The notes under the pieces are model-generated. The model saw only the letters and a list, made by a program, of their open reading frames with translations. It was not told the DNA's origin and did not search any database. Positions 6,030 to 6,830 of a DNA stretch of 6,830 nt are shown here, piece after piece. The first letter of the stretch is position 1; every line of letters starts with the position of its first letter. Source of the stretch: Eubacteriales Family XIII. Incertae Sedis bacterium. Lineage in GTDB: Bacteria; Bacillota; Clostridia; Peptostreptococcales; Anaerovoracaceae. The stretch lies in the NCBI GenBank assembly GCA_031255695.1, contig JAIRSA010000018.1, positions 1 to 6,830 of the forward strand, in the 5' to 3' direction. Both the position numbers and the translations under genes were made by a program.

Positions 6030-6410
6030 ATGCAGAACAACGTCTACGCACAATACAAGGCAAAATCGCTCGAAACGCTTACCAACGGCGAGATTATCGT
6101 CAAGCTTTTCGAAGAGGTATCCAAACAGATCAGCACCGCTATATTCCTTACCAACCAGGGCGAGCACGTAAAGGCCTTCAACTGCATCGTCAAGGCGCAG
6201 AAGATCATATCAACGCTGACATTGTCGCTCGACATGAACTATGGGATATCGCTGCCGCTTAGCGATCTTTACGACTTCCTGCATGGAGAGCTCGGAAAGG
6301 CCGCGGCCAACAAGGACACTGCGCTCATGAAGACGCTGCTTTCCCTGGCCGACGAGCTCAAAGTCACCTTCCGGCAGGCCGAAAGGCAGGCCAGGGCAGG
6401 CAAGTACTGA
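6030..6410 (+). CDS. fliS: Flagellar export chaperone FliS
   Basis: Small cytoplasmic chaperone that binds the C-terminus of flagellin and keeps it unpolymerised until export. The 126 aa match the family length and its all-helical pattern. Recognisable family positions include the N-terminal YAQYKAKSLETLTNGEIIVKL region, the LDMNYGISLPLSDLYDFL segment (about 67-84, equivalent to LDMEYEIAKNLYALYDYM in relatives) and the helix after NKD. Placement directly after fliD is the classic order. AGGAGG at 6020-6025 gives a strong Shine-Dalgarno sequence with a short 4-base gap to the ATG; an in-frame ATG at 6012 is closed by a TGA two codons later. The stop codon overlaps the next gene's start (TGATG), which suggests translational coupling. 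The flagellin client gene is not in this window. Confidence 0.92.
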   Translation: MQNNVYAQYKAKSLETLTNGEIIVKLFEEVSKQISTAIFLTNQGEHVKAFNCIVKAQKIISTLTLSLDMNYGISLPLSDLYDFLHGELGKAAANKDTALMKTLLSLADELKVTFRQAERQARAGKY

Positions 6411-6805
6411 TGGGCGGCGGGCTTACCAAGGAGAGCTATCTCGCCCGTAAGGAGGGCATCCTGAACAGATGCCTGGCCCTGACGCAGGATTTCTATAACA
6501 GTATAGAGCGCCCTGAGGCGCTTGAGAGCCTGCTTGGCCAGCGCATGGAAGCGATCGAGGAGCTTGCGGAGCTTGAGCAGGCCTTGGGCAGCGGAGCAGA
6601 CCTCGCCATCTCCAAATGCGAGTTTGACCGACTTAACAACAAGCTTTCGCTCGTGCTCGACCTGGACAACAAGGCTTCTGCCGCATTGGCGGAAGCGCGG
6701 GACAAGCTTCTGGAATCCATGAAGTCCAACACCGCCGAGCGCAGGCTGCTACAGTACAGCCCCGCCGAGCCCGAGATGGGCCGGCTGATGGACCAAAAGG
6801 AATAG
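6410..6805 (+). CDS. Putative FliT-like flagellar chaperone
   Basis: This 131 aa protein has no catalytic motif, signal peptide or membrane segment. It is predicted to be almost entirely helical and charged, with a first helix around LARKEGILNRCLALTQDFYN (11-30), a second rich in Glu/Leu containing ERPEALESLLGQRMEAIEEL (33-52), and a long third helix (about 70-110). Small helical proteins with this QRMEAIEEL-like pattern downstream of fliS are usually annotated FliT, the FliD export chaperone. The call therefore rests on position and general pattern, not on a decisive motif; FlgN-like or an uncharacterised flagellar protein are alternatives. The ATG overlaps the fliS stop by one base; only a weak AGGGCAGG (6393-6400) precedes it, so translation is probably coupled to fliS. 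Confidence 0.6.
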   Translation: MGGGLTKESYLARKEGILNRCLALTQDFYNSIERPEALESLLGQRMEAIEELAELEQALGSGADLAISKCEFDRLNNKLSLVLDLDNKASAALAEARDKLLESMKSNTAERRLLQYSPAEPEMGRLMDQKE

Positions 6806-6830
6806 GGGCGCAGGCGCACAGAAGACACAG

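Overview
The window is a motility and chemotaxis segment with five genes, all on the + strand: cheA (histidine kinase), cheR (receptor methyltransferase), fliD (filament cap), fliS (flagellin export chaperone) and a small gene in the usual fliT position. The CheA P3/P4 sequence, the FliD C-terminal block and the fliD-fliS-fliT order resemble those of Clostridia and related Bacillota. That assignment rests on family memory, not on a search. Coding DNA is GC-rich, yet ATA is a common isoleucine codon in cheA, which may help place the lineage.

Layout. Bases 1-471 hold no convincing gene. The first ~360 are AT-rich, with an 11-bp inverted repeat (181-238) and a candidate sigma-A promoter (298-326). 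They are followed by an abrupt GC-rich, hairpin-prone leader (about 361-441) before cheA (472-2760). A 165-base spacer containing two copies of a ~44-bp GC-rich repeat leads to cheR (2926-3732). The 116 bases after cheR are AT-rich again. They carry a possible weak terminator and a nearly perfect sigma-28 (FliA/SigD) promoter, TCAAGTTT-N11-GCCGATAA, 52 bases upstream of fliD (3849-5819). A 210-base spacer with repeated AATACGGG-type units and an 8-bp inverted repeat separates fliD from fliS (6030-6410). The fliS stop codon overlaps the start of the last gene (6410-6805) by one base. Nothing is readable in the final 25 bases.

How the genes fit together. CheA and CheR are core parts of the chemosensory pathway: CheA phosphorylates CheY and CheB, and CheR methylates the receptors. 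CheW, CheY, CheB and the receptors are not in this window. FliD, FliS and the FliT-like protein act late in flagellar assembly. The sigma-28 promoter would start a late-class fliD-fliS-fliT transcript, separate from the cheA-cheR transcript.

I found no clear sign of a new defence, mobile or enzymatic system. The unexplained material is mostly intergenic: two different repeat families, several hairpins and sharp base-composition boundaries. The main oddities inside the proteins are long Ala/Pro/Gly linkers in CheA and a few substitutions in conserved CheA and CheR motifs.
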